A program made the translations under genes and the position numbers. 64,000 nt of DNA, from NCBI GenBank assembly GCA_000383295.1, contig KB911066.1:1-64000 (forward strand), read 5' to 3'. The notes beneath the pieces were generated by a model. The model was given only the letters and a program-made list of their open reading frames with translations, was not told where the DNA came from and ran no database searches. Positions 7,851 through 15,942 of this stretch are shown piece after piece (within the stretch, counting starts at the first letter, position 1; every line of letters begins with the position of its first letter). This DNA is from Faecalispora sporosphaeroides DSM 1294 (GTDB lineage Bacteria; Bacillota; Clostridia; Oscillospirales; Acutalibacteraceae).

Positions 7851-8816
7851 ATGAATGATGTATTGAAAAAGATCGGTGCGATCGGAATTGTTCCCGTTGT
7901 TAAAATCGACGACGCGAAGGATGCCGTACCGCTGGCAAAAGCGCTGTGCGAAGGCGGCCTGCCCTGTGCGGAGGTAACCTTCCGTACCGATGCGGCAGAG
8001 GAAGCCATTCGTGCCATTGCAAAGGCATACCCCGAAATGCTCGTCGGCGCAGGCACGGTTCTGACGACCGAGCAGGTAGACAAGGCGGTTGCGGCGGGCG
8101 CTACCTTTATCGTCAGCCCGGGCCTGAACCCCAAGGTGGTAAAGTACTGTGTGGAGAAGGGCATTCCGGTCACCCCCGGCGTATCGAACGCGAGCGACAT
8201 CGAGCAGGCCATTGAGCTTGGCCTCGACGTGGTCAAATTCTTCCCGGCCGAGCAGGCGGGCGGCCTTGCGATGATCAAAGCGCTGGCGGCCCCCTATGTG
8301 AAGATGAAATTCATGCCCACCGGCGGCATCAACGCGAAGAACCTCAACGAATATCTGGCCTATCATAAGATTTTGGCCTGCGGCGGCAGCTGGATGGTAA
8401 AGCCCGAGCTGATCAGTGCCGGCGAGTTCGACAAGATCCGTGACATGACCCGCGAGGCGGTTCAGACCATGCTGGGCTTTGAGCTTGGCCATATCGGCAT
8501 CAACACCAAGGATGCGGCCGAGGCCGGTGAGCTGACCGACGCGTTCAGCGACATTTTCGGCTTTGCTAAGAAAGAGGGAAGCAGCTCCTTCTTTGCCGGT
8601 ACAATTATAGAGATCATGAAATATAAGGGCTTTGGCGATCACGGCCATTTCTCCATCAACACCAATTCCCTGCCCAGAGCCATCAGCTATTTTGAGAGCC
8701 GCGGCATCGAGTTCGATCCGGATTCCGCGAAATACGATGACAAAGGCAATATGACCATCATTTATTTCAAGCGCGATTTCTGCGGCTTTAGAGTTCATCT
8801 TGCCCAGAAAAAGTAA
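7851..8816 (+). CDS. KDPG/KHG aldolase fused to a C-terminal VOC (glyoxalase-like) domain
   Basis: A 321-residue protein. Residues 1-210 are a complete class I 2-keto-3-deoxy-6-phosphogluconate / 4-hydroxy-2-oxoglutarate aldolase: CAEVTFRT (catalytic Glu), GAGTVLT, and VKFFPAEQAGG with the Schiff-base Lys. It cleaves KDPG to pyruvate and glyceraldehyde 3-phosphate. Residues about 214-321 form an extra domain (GHIGINTKDAAEAGELTDAF... NSLPRAISYFESRG... FCGFRVHLAQKK) with the beta-alpha-beta repeat of VOC proteins; its role is unknown. Normal KDPG aldolases end near 210. The ATG at 7851 has AGAGGTG upstream. It is the first gene of an operon with two PfkB kinases. Confidence 0.92.
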   Translation: MNDVLKKIGAIGIVPVVKIDDAKDAVPLAKALCEGGLPCAEVTFRTDAAEEAIRAIAKAYPEMLVGAGTVLTTEQVDKAVAAGATFIVSPGLNPKVVKYCVEKGIPVTPGVSNASDIEQAIELGLDVVKFFPAEQAGGLAMIKALAAPYVKMKFMPTGGINAKNLNEYLAYHKILACGGSWMVKPELISAGEFDKIRDMTREAVQTMLGFELGHIGINTKDAAEAGELTDAFSDIFGFAKKEGSSSFFAGTIIEIMKYKGFGDHGHFSINTNSLPRAISYFESRGIEFDPDSAKYDDKGNMTIIYFKRDFCGFRVHLAQKK

Positions 8817-8857
8817 TAGGAACCGAATCAAAAATCATATTTGCTGAAAAACAGAAA

Positions 8858-8889
8858 TTTTCCCCTCGTCTTCGGCGGGGAGCGGAAAA
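8858..8889. repeat. short intergenic hairpin, CCGCC/GGCGG-like family
   Basis: TTTTCCCCTCG and GGCGGGGAGCGGAAAA form an imperfect hairpin between the aldolase and kinase genes, about 40 bases before the kinase start. With no T-run it could act as an mRNA-stability or spacing element. Confidence 0.4.
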
Positions 8890-8930
8890 CGTTTTGGAAG
8901 CAATCACTATGTTATTTGGAGGATTTTCAG

Positions 8931-9950
8931 ATGAAAGTAGTTACCTTTGGAGAAATCATGCTGCGCCTTGCACCGGAAGGCTATTATCGTTTTGTTCAGG
9001 CAGAGAGCTTTGGCGCCACCTATGGCGGTGGTGAGGCAAACGTGGCGGTATCCCTTGCCAATTTCGGCATTGACGCCAGCTTTGTCACGAAGCTGCCGAA
9101 GCACGACATCGGCCAGAGCGCCGTTAATTCCCTGAGAAGATACGGCGTGGATGTTTCTAAAATCACCCGAGGCGGCGACAGAGTGGGCATCTACTTTTTA
9201 GAAAAGGGTGCCAGCCAGCGTCCGTCCAAGGTCATTTACGACCGCGCCGGTTCCGCGATTGCGACCGCACAGCCCTCCGACTTCAATTGGGATGATATTT
9301 TCGAGGGCGTGGACTGGTTCCACTTCACCGGCATTACTCCCGCGATCAGCGACAGCGCGGCGGCAATCTGCCTTGAGGCCTGCGAGGCTGCGAAGCGCCA
9401 CAATGTCACCGTCAGCTGCGATCTCAATTACCGCAAGAACCTGTGGTCCCGCGAAAAAGCCGGCCAGGTGATGGGCGGGCTGATGGAGTATGTCAACGTG
9501 TGCATCTCCAACGAAGAGGACGCCAGCGACGTGTTCGGCATCAAGGCGGCGAATACCGATATCACCGGCGGCAAGATCAGCCACGAGGGCTATAAAGAGG
9601 TCGCGAAGAAGCTGGCCGATACCTTCCACTTCGACAAGGTTGCCATTACCCTGCGCGGCTCCATTTCCGCCAGCGACAACAACTGGGCGGCCATGCTGTA
9701 CGACGGCAAGGACTACTATTTCAGTAAGGATTACCTCATTCGCATTGTAGACCGCGTCGGCGGCGGAGACAGCTTTGGCGGCGGCCTGATTTACTCCCTG
9801 CTCAACAGCTATGCTCCGCAGGATGCCATTGAGTTTGCGGTGGCGGCCAGCTGCCTGAAGCACTCGATCGAGGGCGACTTCAACCAGGTTTCTGTGGACG
9901 AAGTCAACAAGCTTGCCAAGGGCGACGGCTCCGGCCGCGTTCAGAGATAA
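8931..9950 (+). CDS. kdgK: PfkB-family sugar kinase, probable 2-dehydro-3-deoxygluconate kinase
   Basis: A 339-residue ribokinase-fold enzyme predicted to phosphorylate 2-keto-3-deoxygluconate to KDPG, the substrate of the aldolase upstream. It shows the N-terminal MKVVTFGEIMLRLAP of KDG kinases, the GGGEANVA substrate-binding loop, the SCDLNYRKNLW motif and the C-terminal PfkB signature DRVGGGDSFGGGLIYSLL with the catalytic Asp. The start at 8931 follows TTGGAGG with good spacing. The pairing with kdgA suggests use of hexuronates or pectin breakdown products by a semi-phosphorylated Entner-Doudoroff branch; no uronate isomerase or transporter is in the window. Confidence 0.9.
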   Translation: MKVVTFGEIMLRLAPEGYYRFVQAESFGATYGGGEANVAVSLANFGIDASFVTKLPKHDIGQSAVNSLRRYGVDVSKITRGGDRVGIYFLEKGASQRPSKVIYDRAGSAIATAQPSDFNWDDIFEGVDWFHFTGITPAISDSAAAICLEACEAAKRHNVTVSCDLNYRKNLWSREKAGQVMGGLMEYVNVCISNEEDASDVFGIKAANTDITGGKISHEGYKEVAKKLADTFHFDKVAITLRGSISASDNNWAAMLYDGKDYYFSKDYLIRIVDRVGGGDSFGGGLIYSLLNSYAPQDAIEFAVAASCLKHSIEGDFNQVSVDEVNKLAKGDGSGRVQR

Positions 9951-9986
9951 CATTCGGGCGAATCAGCGCCGCGCTGTGCGGTGTGC

Positions 9987-10030
9987 GGAAAGGGCTCCCG
10001 GAGAATCATTCATCCGGAGGCCCTTTCCTT
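9987..10030 (+). terminator. hairpin between the two kinase genes
   Basis: GGAAAGGGC at 9987-9995 and the inner TCCGGA pair with the complement ending at 10028, giving a long stem with one bulge, followed by TTCATC. The poor T-run suggests partial read-through into the second kinase. Confidence 0.55.
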
Positions 10031-10156
10031 CATCAGAGACGGCTCTGGGAAATAGAGGCTGATACCAAAATCTGCAATGAAACAGGGAAGAGAACCGGCA
10101 TGATCCACTGTTTTGCTTGGCAGAGCAGAGTTATTCGTAAAAAAGGAGCAGATGTC

Positions 10157-11182
10157 ATGGAATCCAAACGACCTTTTGACGCCATCACCTTTGGGGAAAT
10201 CATGCTGCGGCTTTCGCCCACCATCAACGAGCGGATCGTTGACGGGGTGGTCTTTGAAAAGCGCGCGGGCGGCTCTGAGCTGAATGTTTCTTCGGGCCTG
10301 TCATTGTTAGGACTGCGCACGGGCATTATTTCCAAGCTTCCGCGCAGCGAGATCGGTACCTTCATCAAAAACCGCATCCGCTTCGGCGGCGTCAGCGATG
10401 ACTTTCTGCTGTACGACGAAAGCCGCGATGCCCGCCTGGGAGTCTATTATTATGAAAACGGCGCGCACCCCAGAAAGCCCTGCGTGGTGTACGACAGAAA
10501 GCATTCCTCCATCAACAGCATCACGCTTGAGGAAATCCCCGAATCCGCCTACACCAGCACGCGCGTGTTCCACACAAGCGGCATCTCTCTGGCGCTGAGC
10601 CGGCAGACCCGCGAGGTGGCGCTGGAGCTGGTCCGCCGTTTTCGCGCGGGCGGGGCAAAGATTTCGTTCGACGTGAACTACCGCGCCAATCTGTGGGAGG
10701 AGGACGAAGCCCGGCGTACGATCGAAAGCATCCTCCCGTACATCAATATCCTGTTCGTGTCCTCTGAAACGTCGCGCAGAATGTTCCGGAAAACCGGCGA
10801 GCTGCACGACATCATGAAGAGCTATTGCCAGGACTACGGGGTAGAGGTGGTCGCGACCACCAACCGGCAGATCATCAGCCCCAAGCAGCATACCTTCGGC
10901 TCGATTCTGTACAGCGCCAAAGAGGATCGGTTCTATGAGGAAGAGCCGTATGCCAACATCGAGGTGGTAGACCGCATCGGCAGCGGCGACGCGTATGTGG
11001 CGGGCGTTTTGTTCGGTTTGCTGAAATACGGCGATCATCAGAAGGCGCTGGAATTCGGCAACGCGAGCAGCGCCGTGAAAAATACGGTGCCGGGCGATAT
11101 GCCGGCCTCCGATTTCCGCGATATTGAGCGTCTGATAGAGGAGCACCAGAACAAGGGCCTTCAGAGCGAAATGAACCGCTGA
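10157..11182 (+). CDS. second PfkB-family sugar kinase (KDG-kinase-like)
   Basis: A 341-residue paralogue of the kinase upstream, sharing the start pattern FDAITFGEIMLRLSP, the SGLSLLGLRTG loop, SFDVNYRANLWEEDEA and the C-terminal signature DRIGSGDAYVAGVLFGLL with the catalytic Asp. It differs in the substrate loop (RAGGSELNVSSG rather than YGGGEANVAVSL) and so may prefer another sugar acid. The start at 10157 is set by AAAGGAG upstream; the longer frame back to 9983 runs through the terminator. A terminator follows at 11191. The exact substrate is unknown. Confidence 0.85.
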   Translation: MESKRPFDAITFGEIMLRLSPTINERIVDGVVFEKRAGGSELNVSSGLSLLGLRTGIISKLPRSEIGTFIKNRIRFGGVSDDFLLYDESRDARLGVYYYENGAHPRKPCVVYDRKHSSINSITLEEIPESAYTSTRVFHTSGISLALSRQTREVALELVRRFRAGGAKISFDVNYRANLWEEDEARRTIESILPYINILFVSSETSRRMFRKTGELHDIMKSYCQDYGVEVVATTNRQIISPKQHTFGSILYSAKEDRFYEEEPYANIEVVDRIGSGDAYVAGVLFGLLKYGDHQKALEFGNASSAVKNTVPGDMPASDFRDIERLIEEHQNKGLQSEMNR

Positions 11183-11190
11183 TCAAACTG

Positions 11191-11233
11191 AAAAAGCACA
11201 GCGCAGATGAATTTTCTGCACTGTGCTTTTTTT
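11191..11233 (+). terminator. Rho-independent terminator after the kinase operon
   Basis: AAAAAGCACAG and GCAG pair with CTGC and CTGTGCTTTTT, followed by TTT. Confidence 0.85.
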
Positions 11234-11275
11234 GCTGTATTTGCAGTATGGGGGAGGGGGATTTGAGGGCGTTCC

Positions 11276-11304
11276 TTGACTTTGTAAATCTGTTTCTGTA
11301 AGAT
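11276..11304 (+). promoter_or_regulatory. probable promoter of the AIM24-ATPase operon
   Basis: TTGACT at 11276-11281, a 17-bp spacer, TAAGAT at 11299-11304. No other feature is visible between here and 11443. Confidence 0.5.
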
Positions 11305-11443
11305 AAAATCACAGGATATGGTTCTGGTGGCAAAAAACAGAACGCACAGAGCGTCTGTTGCTTTCTATATCAAAAGCAGTTTTCTGCCAAGGGCCTTTCG
11401 GCACGCCATGAATTCCGACCAGAAATCGAAGGGGGAAATGGAA

Positions 11444-12220
11444 ATGTATCAAATTTCAAACTTTATCGACAACGACGATATTACCACGCTGGCTTCTTTG
11501 GGGGCCTTCACCGTTCTGGAGTATCAGCGCGACCTGAGCGTTATGCCGCAGGATGCGCAGATCGCTTATTTTGCGAATGCAATGAATGTGCGCAAACGCC
11601 AGGTTGTATGTGATCTCAGCAAAGCGAACGGCGGGATTACCCTGCAGGCCGGCGCGATGCAGTGGACGGCGGGGAACGTGAACGCCACCACCGGCATTAA
11701 GGGCATGGGCGATTTTCTGGGCAAGGCGATGCGCGGCAAGGTAACGGGGGAATCGGCGATCAAGCCCGAATACACCGGCAACGGCACTTTGGTGCTGGAA
11801 CCGACCTACCGCCACATTCTTCTGATCGATCTTCAGGATTGGAACGGCTCCATCGTGCTGGACGACGGCCTGTTTCTGGCGTGTGAATCCACCCTCAAGC
11901 ACAAGGCGGTCATGCGCTCGAACCTCTCGTCGGCAGTGGCGGGCAACGAGGGCCTGTTCAATCTGGGCGTCAGCGGCAGCGGCATCCTCTGCCTGGAATC
12001 CGTTTGCCCGCGGGAGGAGCTGGTCGAGATCACGCTGCAGGACGACATTTTGAAGGTGGATGGAAACATGGCGATCGCCTGGAGCGGCAGCCTGAATTTC
12101 ACGGTGGAGCGCTCCGGAAAATCGCTGATGGGCTCCGCTGTTTCCGGCGAGGGCCTGGTGAATGTATTCCGCGGAACCGGTAAGGTTTTGCTGGCCCCGG
12201 TCGCACAGGGAATTGCGTGA
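11444..12220 (+). CDS. AIM24-family protein
   Basis: A 258-residue member of the AIM24 (DUF124) family, a double-stranded beta-helix (TNF-like) fold whose biochemical role in bacteria is unknown. Repeating beta/glycine motifs such as GITLQAGAMQWTAGNV, GKAMRGKVTGESAIKP and FLACESTLKHKAVMRSN are typical of the family. Two in-frame ATGs (11438, 11444) follow AAGGGGG; the second has the better 8-base spacing. No signal peptide or membrane segment is seen. It is followed after 16 bases by an ATPase gene. Confidence 0.88.
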   Translation: MYQISNFIDNDDITTLASLGAFTVLEYQRDLSVMPQDAQIAYFANAMNVRKRQVVCDLSKANGGITLQAGAMQWTAGNVNATTGIKGMGDFLGKAMRGKVTGESAIKPEYTGNGTLVLEPTYRHILLIDLQDWNGSIVLDDGLFLACESTLKHKAVMRSNLSSAVAGNEGLFNLGVSGSGILCLESVCPREELVEITLQDDILKVDGNMAIAWSGSLNFTVERSGKSLMGSAVSGEGLVNVFRGTGKVLLAPVAQGIA

Positions 12221-12236
12221 TCAGAGAGGGGAGAGC

Positions 12237-13001
12237 TTGGAGACGCAGTACCTCAGGCGGGTAGAGCTGACCGGATTACCGGAGCGGCGCTGCTACTGGA
12301 AGGAGCTTCCGGCGGTTCAGAGCCTGCGGGAAGGCCCGCTTTTGCTGGAACAGCCGGTCACGTTTCTGGTGGGGGAAAATGGGACGGGAAAATCTACTTT
12401 GCTCGAGGCGATCGCCGTGGCCGCCGGGTTTAACCCTGAGGGCGGCACCCGCAATTTTTCCTTTTCCTCCAGAGAAACGCATTCCGAGCTGTATGAATAC
12501 CTGCGGCTTGTGAAGGGGTACCGCCGCCCAAGGGACGGCTTCTTCCTGCGTGCCGAAAGCTTTTATAATGTGGCGACGAATATCGATGAGATGGATGAAG
12601 CGCCGTCCTTCAGCCCCAAAGTGATCGAAAGCTACGGCGGTGTATCGCTGCACGAGCAGTCGCACGGAGAAAGCTTTCTGGCTCTGGTGCTCAACCGGTT
12701 TGGGGGAGACGGCTTGTATCTTCTGGACGAACCGGAGGCCGCATTGTCCCCGTCGCGCCAGATGTCGCTGCTGGTGCATCTTCACCGTCTGGTCCAGCGG
12801 GATTCCCAGCTCGTCATCGCGACGCATTCTCCGATTTTGATGGCATACCCCGGCGCGTGCATCTATGTGCTGTCAAAGGACGGCGGGATTCGCCGCACCG
12901 CGTATGAACAGACTGAGCATTATGTTGTGACCCGGGAGTTTTTGAACCACCCGGAAAAGATGCTGCGGTATCTGTTTGAAGAAAAAGGCCCCGTCGATTA
13001 A
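12237..13001 (+). CDS. AAA/ABC-type ATPase (SMC-like nucleotide-binding domain)
   Basis: A 254-residue stand-alone ATPase with Walker A VGENGTGKST near residue 47, an ABC-like signature region SYGGVSLHEQSHGES, Walker B GLYLLDEPEAALSP and the H-loop VIATHSPIL. This is the AAA_15/AAA_21 architecture of small predicted ATPases, without transporter or coiled-coil domains. The TTG start at 12237 is chosen for its AGAGGGGAG RBS; it avoids the long overlap with AIM24 that the upstream frame implies. Function is unknown; the adjacency to AIM24 suggests co-expression. Confidence 0.85.
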   Translation: METQYLRRVELTGLPERRCYWKELPAVQSLREGPLLLEQPVTFLVGENGTGKSTLLEAIAVAAGFNPEGGTRNFSFSSRETHSELYEYLRLVKGYRRPRDGFFLRAESFYNVATNIDEMDEAPSFSPKVIESYGGVSLHEQSHGESFLALVLNRFGGDGLYLLDEPEAALSPSRQMSLLVHLHRLVQRDSQLVIATHSPILMAYPGACIYVLSKDGGIRRTAYEQTEHYVVTREFLNHPEKMLRYLFEEKGPVD

Positions 13002-13110
13002 AAGCAGGGATTTGTCATTCTCACCATGTAGGCGGCTGCGCTTCATTTTTCGGGAGACCACAGCTTCACTTTTGAAATGCAATACCCGTAATAGAAACTA
13101 AAATAAGAAT

Positions 13111-13152
13111 TAAAAGGGGCTTTGCCGATGAAACCGGCGAAGCCCCTTTTTA
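13111..13152. terminator. bidirectional terminator between the ATPase gene and sufU
   Basis: TAAAAGGGGCTTTGCCG pairs with CCGGCGAAGCCCCTTTTTA across a short loop. A/T-runs on both sides let it serve both converging transcripts. Confidence 0.85.
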
Positions 13153-13163
13153 AATAGGATATT

Positions 13164-13637
13164 TCAGATTCTGGTCTTACAAGAGGCGGAATCATCGCCG
13201 GGACAGTTCCCGCCCGACTGAATGGCTTCTTCCAGCGTGTGCCAGGACAGCACCGCGCATTTCACGCGCGCGGGCAGCTTTGAAATGTTCTGGAACGCGG
13301 CGGCGTCCTCCAGTTCCTCCTGAGCTTCTTCATCCAGCTTGCCTTCCTTGATCATGGAGAGAAATGTCTCAGCTAAGTGCATCGCTTCCTCTTTGGTTTT
13401 CCCTTTGATCAGATCGATCATGATGGAGGCCGAAGCCTGCGAAATCGCACACCCGATTCCGGTAAAGGAAGCATCCTCGATGATACCGTCCTTTTCGCGA
13501 ATCTGCAGCGAAATTTCGTCGCCGCAGGATGGGTTTACGCCTTTGATCACAGCGGTGGGGTTTTCCAGCTCGCGCTTGTTGCGCTTGGAGCGGCTGTTCT
13601 CCGTAATGATCTCGGTATAAATCTGATCAAGCTCCAT
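13164..13637 (-). CDS. sufU: SufU, Zn-dependent sulfurtransferase / scaffold of the SUF system
   Basis: A 157-residue IscU-like SufU that accepts persulfide sulfur from SufS. Ligands are at the expected places: Cys38 and Asp40 (NPSCGD), Cys63 (GIGCAIS) and Cys127 (RVKCAVL), with the 18-20 residue insertion before the last Cys that separates SufU from IscU. It starts 11 bases inside sufS, and AGAGGAG precedes it. Last gene of sufCBDSU, closed by the bidirectional terminator. Confidence 0.95.
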   Translation of the reverse strand: MELDQIYTEIITENSRSKRNKRELENPTAVIKGVNPSCGDEISLQIREKDGIIEDASFTGIGCAISQASASIMIDLIKGKTKEEAMHLAETFLSMIKEGKLDEEAQEELEDAAAFQNISKLPARVKCAVLSWHTLEEAIQSGGNCPGDDSASCKTRI

Positions 13638-14853
13638 AGCCCATCACTCCTCTGACTTTCTTCAGGCTTTCCAGAAACGCGTCGATGTCCTCTTTGGTGT
13701 TGTACACGGCAAAGCTGATGCGGCTGGTCGCGTACACATCCAGATGGTGCAGCAAGGGCTGCGCGCAGTGATGCCCTGCGCGAATGCAAACGCCGTCCGC
13801 ATCCAGAATGCTGGCTACATCATGGGGATGAACATCCTCTACCAGAAACGAAATCGCGCCGTAGCGCTCGTTTGCGGGGATATCGCCGCCCAGTATAATG
13901 ACGTGGGGAATCTTGCGCATCCCTTCCAGCGCGTAGGCAATCAGCTCATGCTCAATGCGGGTGATCTCTTCCCAGCCGATCTCCTGCATGAATTTGACCG
14001 CGGCAGCTAGGCCGACCGCACCGGCCGCATCCTGCGTGCCGGCTTCAAATTTCTGGGGGATGGGAGCGTAGGTGGTTACCTGCTCCTCCACGGAATCGAT
14101 CATATCGCCGCCGGAAAGGAACGGCGGCATTTTCTCCAGCAGCTCTCTGCGGCCCCACAGCGCGCCGATGCCGAGCGGTGCGTACATTTTGTGGCCCGAA
14201 AACACTGCAAAATCCACGCCGAGCTGCTCCACATCCACGGGAAAATGGGGGATGCTCTGCGCGCAGTCCAGCACCACAACGGCGCCTACCTCGTGTGCGC
14301 GCTTTACAATTTTTTCAACCGGAAGGCGAATGCCCAGCACGTTTGAAATGTGGGCAACAGAAACCAGCTTTGTCTTTTCCGTAATTTTCGCGGCGATTTC
14401 CTCGTCGGAAATCCGCGCCCCGTCGGTCAGGTACAGGTAGTCGAGCGAAGCGCCGACCACCCCGGCCACGTGCTGCCACGGCACCAGATTGCTGTGATGC
14501 TCCGCAATGGAGATCGTGATGCCGTCGCCCTCGGAGAGGAAGTTCAGGCCGTAGCTGTACGCGATCAGGTTCAGCGCCTCGGTGGCGTTGCGGGTAAAGA
14601 TCAGCTCCGCCGCATCCTTTACGCCGATAAAGCCGGCGACCACCTTGCGGGCGTCCTCAAACGCGTTGGTGGCGCGCACGGCCAGCTCGTAAACGCCGCG
14701 GTGGGGGTTGGCGTTGTCGTGGCGGTAAAAATCATCCACGGCCTTCAAAACGCTGACCGGGCGCTGCGCGGTGGCGGCGTTATCCAAGTAAACGATCGGC
14801 TTGCCGTGTACCTTTTCCTGTAATAAGGGGAATTGTTCCTGTATCCGGTTCAT
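13627..14853 (-). CDS. sufS: cysteine desulfurase SufS
   Basis: A 408-residue PLP enzyme that takes sulfur from cysteine, leaving alanine. The PLP lysine is in FSGHKMYAPLG and the catalytic Cys in RAGHHCAQPLL, in the short-loop context of type II desulfurases that need SufU. N-terminal YLDNAATAQRP is standard. It overlaps sufD by 4 bases and sufU by 11, implying coupled translation. Confidence 0.97.
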   Translation of the reverse strand: MNRIQEQFPLLQEKVHGKPIVYLDNAATAQRPVSVLKAVDDFYRHDNANPHRGVYELAVRATNAFEDARKVVAGFIGVKDAAELIFTRNATEALNLIAYSYGLNFLSEGDGITISIAEHHSNLVPWQHVAGVVGASLDYLYLTDGARISDEEIAAKITEKTKLVSVAHISNVLGIRLPVEKIVKRAHEVGAVVVLDCAQSIPHFPVDVEQLGVDFAVFSGHKMYAPLGIGALWGRRELLEKMPPFLSGGDMIDSVEEQVTTYAPIPQKFEAGTQDAAGAVGLAAAVKFMQEIGWEEITRIEHELIAYALEGMRKIPHVIILGGDIPANERYGAISFLVEDVHPHDVASILDADGVCIRAGHHCAQPLLHHLDVYATSRISFAVYNTKEDIDAFLESLKKVRGVMGYGA

Positions 14854-15926
14854 GCGTTGCTCATCCTTTCCTTCAGCCAGTCGCGGACAGCTTCCCGCAG
14901 TGCTTCTGCCGGGATTTTCTCCAGTGCCGGTGTGAATTGGGCCTCAATGACAATCTGCTTGGCCTGCGGCTCCGAAAGTCCGCGGGACATCAGGTAGAAC
15001 AGCTTGCCGGGGTCGATCTTGCCGATGCTCGCGGCGTGCTGCCCCTCTACGTTTTCTTCGCCGCACAGAATCAGCGGCGCGGTGCGGTTGCGCACCCTGG
15101 GGCTGAACAGCAGGGTGTACTCGCTTTCATGCCCGACGGAATAAGCGGCTCCGCGCAGAAAATCGATGGTGCCGCGGTAAATCTTCTGGCTTTCGTCCAG
15201 CAGAGCGCCGTTCGCGTGGATTTCACTTTCCGTTTCCTTGCCGATATGCTGTGCCACGTAGTTCATATCGATGCTTCTGGATTTGTCGCCCAGATAAATC
15301 GTTTCCGCCTCAAAGCGGCTGCGGCGCTCTTCCAGCCGGGCCTTACAGCCCGAAAAAACCTTGCGCGCGCCCAGCTCGACGTGGACAACCTCCACGACGG
15401 CGTTTTCTTTTTCGATCACGCCGACGTCGTCAAAATGGAATGCGCTGTCGCCGAGCAGCTGTACCTGCACCAGGCGAACATGCGCTCCGCGCTCCGCCAC
15501 GATCTTGGTGAGGCTGGTGTGAAATACGCTTGCGCCGCCCTGTGAACGGTAAGAAAGCACCAGCGTGACGCTGCTGTTTTCCTTTGCGTAAATGGTATTG
15601 TAATCGGCAAGCGCGGGACAGGTAGCGTCCAGCACATATTCCGCGGTGATCGGTTCCTCCGCGCTGCCCTCGGCAGTCAGGTGGATTCCCGCGTTTTGGT
15701 TCTGCAGAACAAATTGCTCCGCGTCCTTGCCCATGCCGGTCTCTATCTGCTCCGCGCCGTCAAAGGCGGCGGTGTTCTGTTTGATTCCCTGCGGCAGGTT
15801 CAGAGCCTGCGGTTCCCACGCGGCAAATTCGCCGGGGATTTCTTCTTCCACCGCCGTGCCGTTGACTCCGAGCCACTTCCAGGTTCTGACCGGCAGCAGG
15901 TTTACTTGATTCAAGGTGATGTTCAT
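14850..15926 (-). CDS. sufD: SufD, Fe-S cluster assembly scaffold subunit
   Basis: A 358-residue SufD of the SufBCD scaffold, with a right-handed beta-helix and the C-terminal helical domain RGLSEPQAKQIVIEAQF shared with SufB. As usual for this subunit it is divergent at the N-terminus. The start at 15926 follows AAAGGAG with good spacing; the ATG at 15950 has no RBS. It lies 16 bases after sufB and overlaps sufS by 4 bases. Confidence 0.93.
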   Translation of the reverse strand: MNITLNQVNLLPVRTWKWLGVNGTAVEEEIPGEFAAWEPQALNLPQGIKQNTAAFDGAEQIETGMGKDAEQFVLQNQNAGIHLTAEGSAEEPITAEYVLDATCPALADYNTIYAKENSSVTLVLSYRSQGGASVFHTSLTKIVAERGAHVRLVQVQLLGDSAFHFDDVGVIEKENAVVEVVHVELGARKVFSGCKARLEERRSRFEAETIYLGDKSRSIDMNYVAQHIGKETESEIHANGALLDESQKIYRGTIDFLRGAAYSVGHESEYTLLFSPRVRNRTAPLILCGEENVEGQHAASIGKIDPGKLFYLMSRGLSEPQAKQIVIEAQFTPALEKIPAEALREAVRDWLKERMSNA

Positions 15927-15942
15927 TGCAAAGCTCCTTTCC

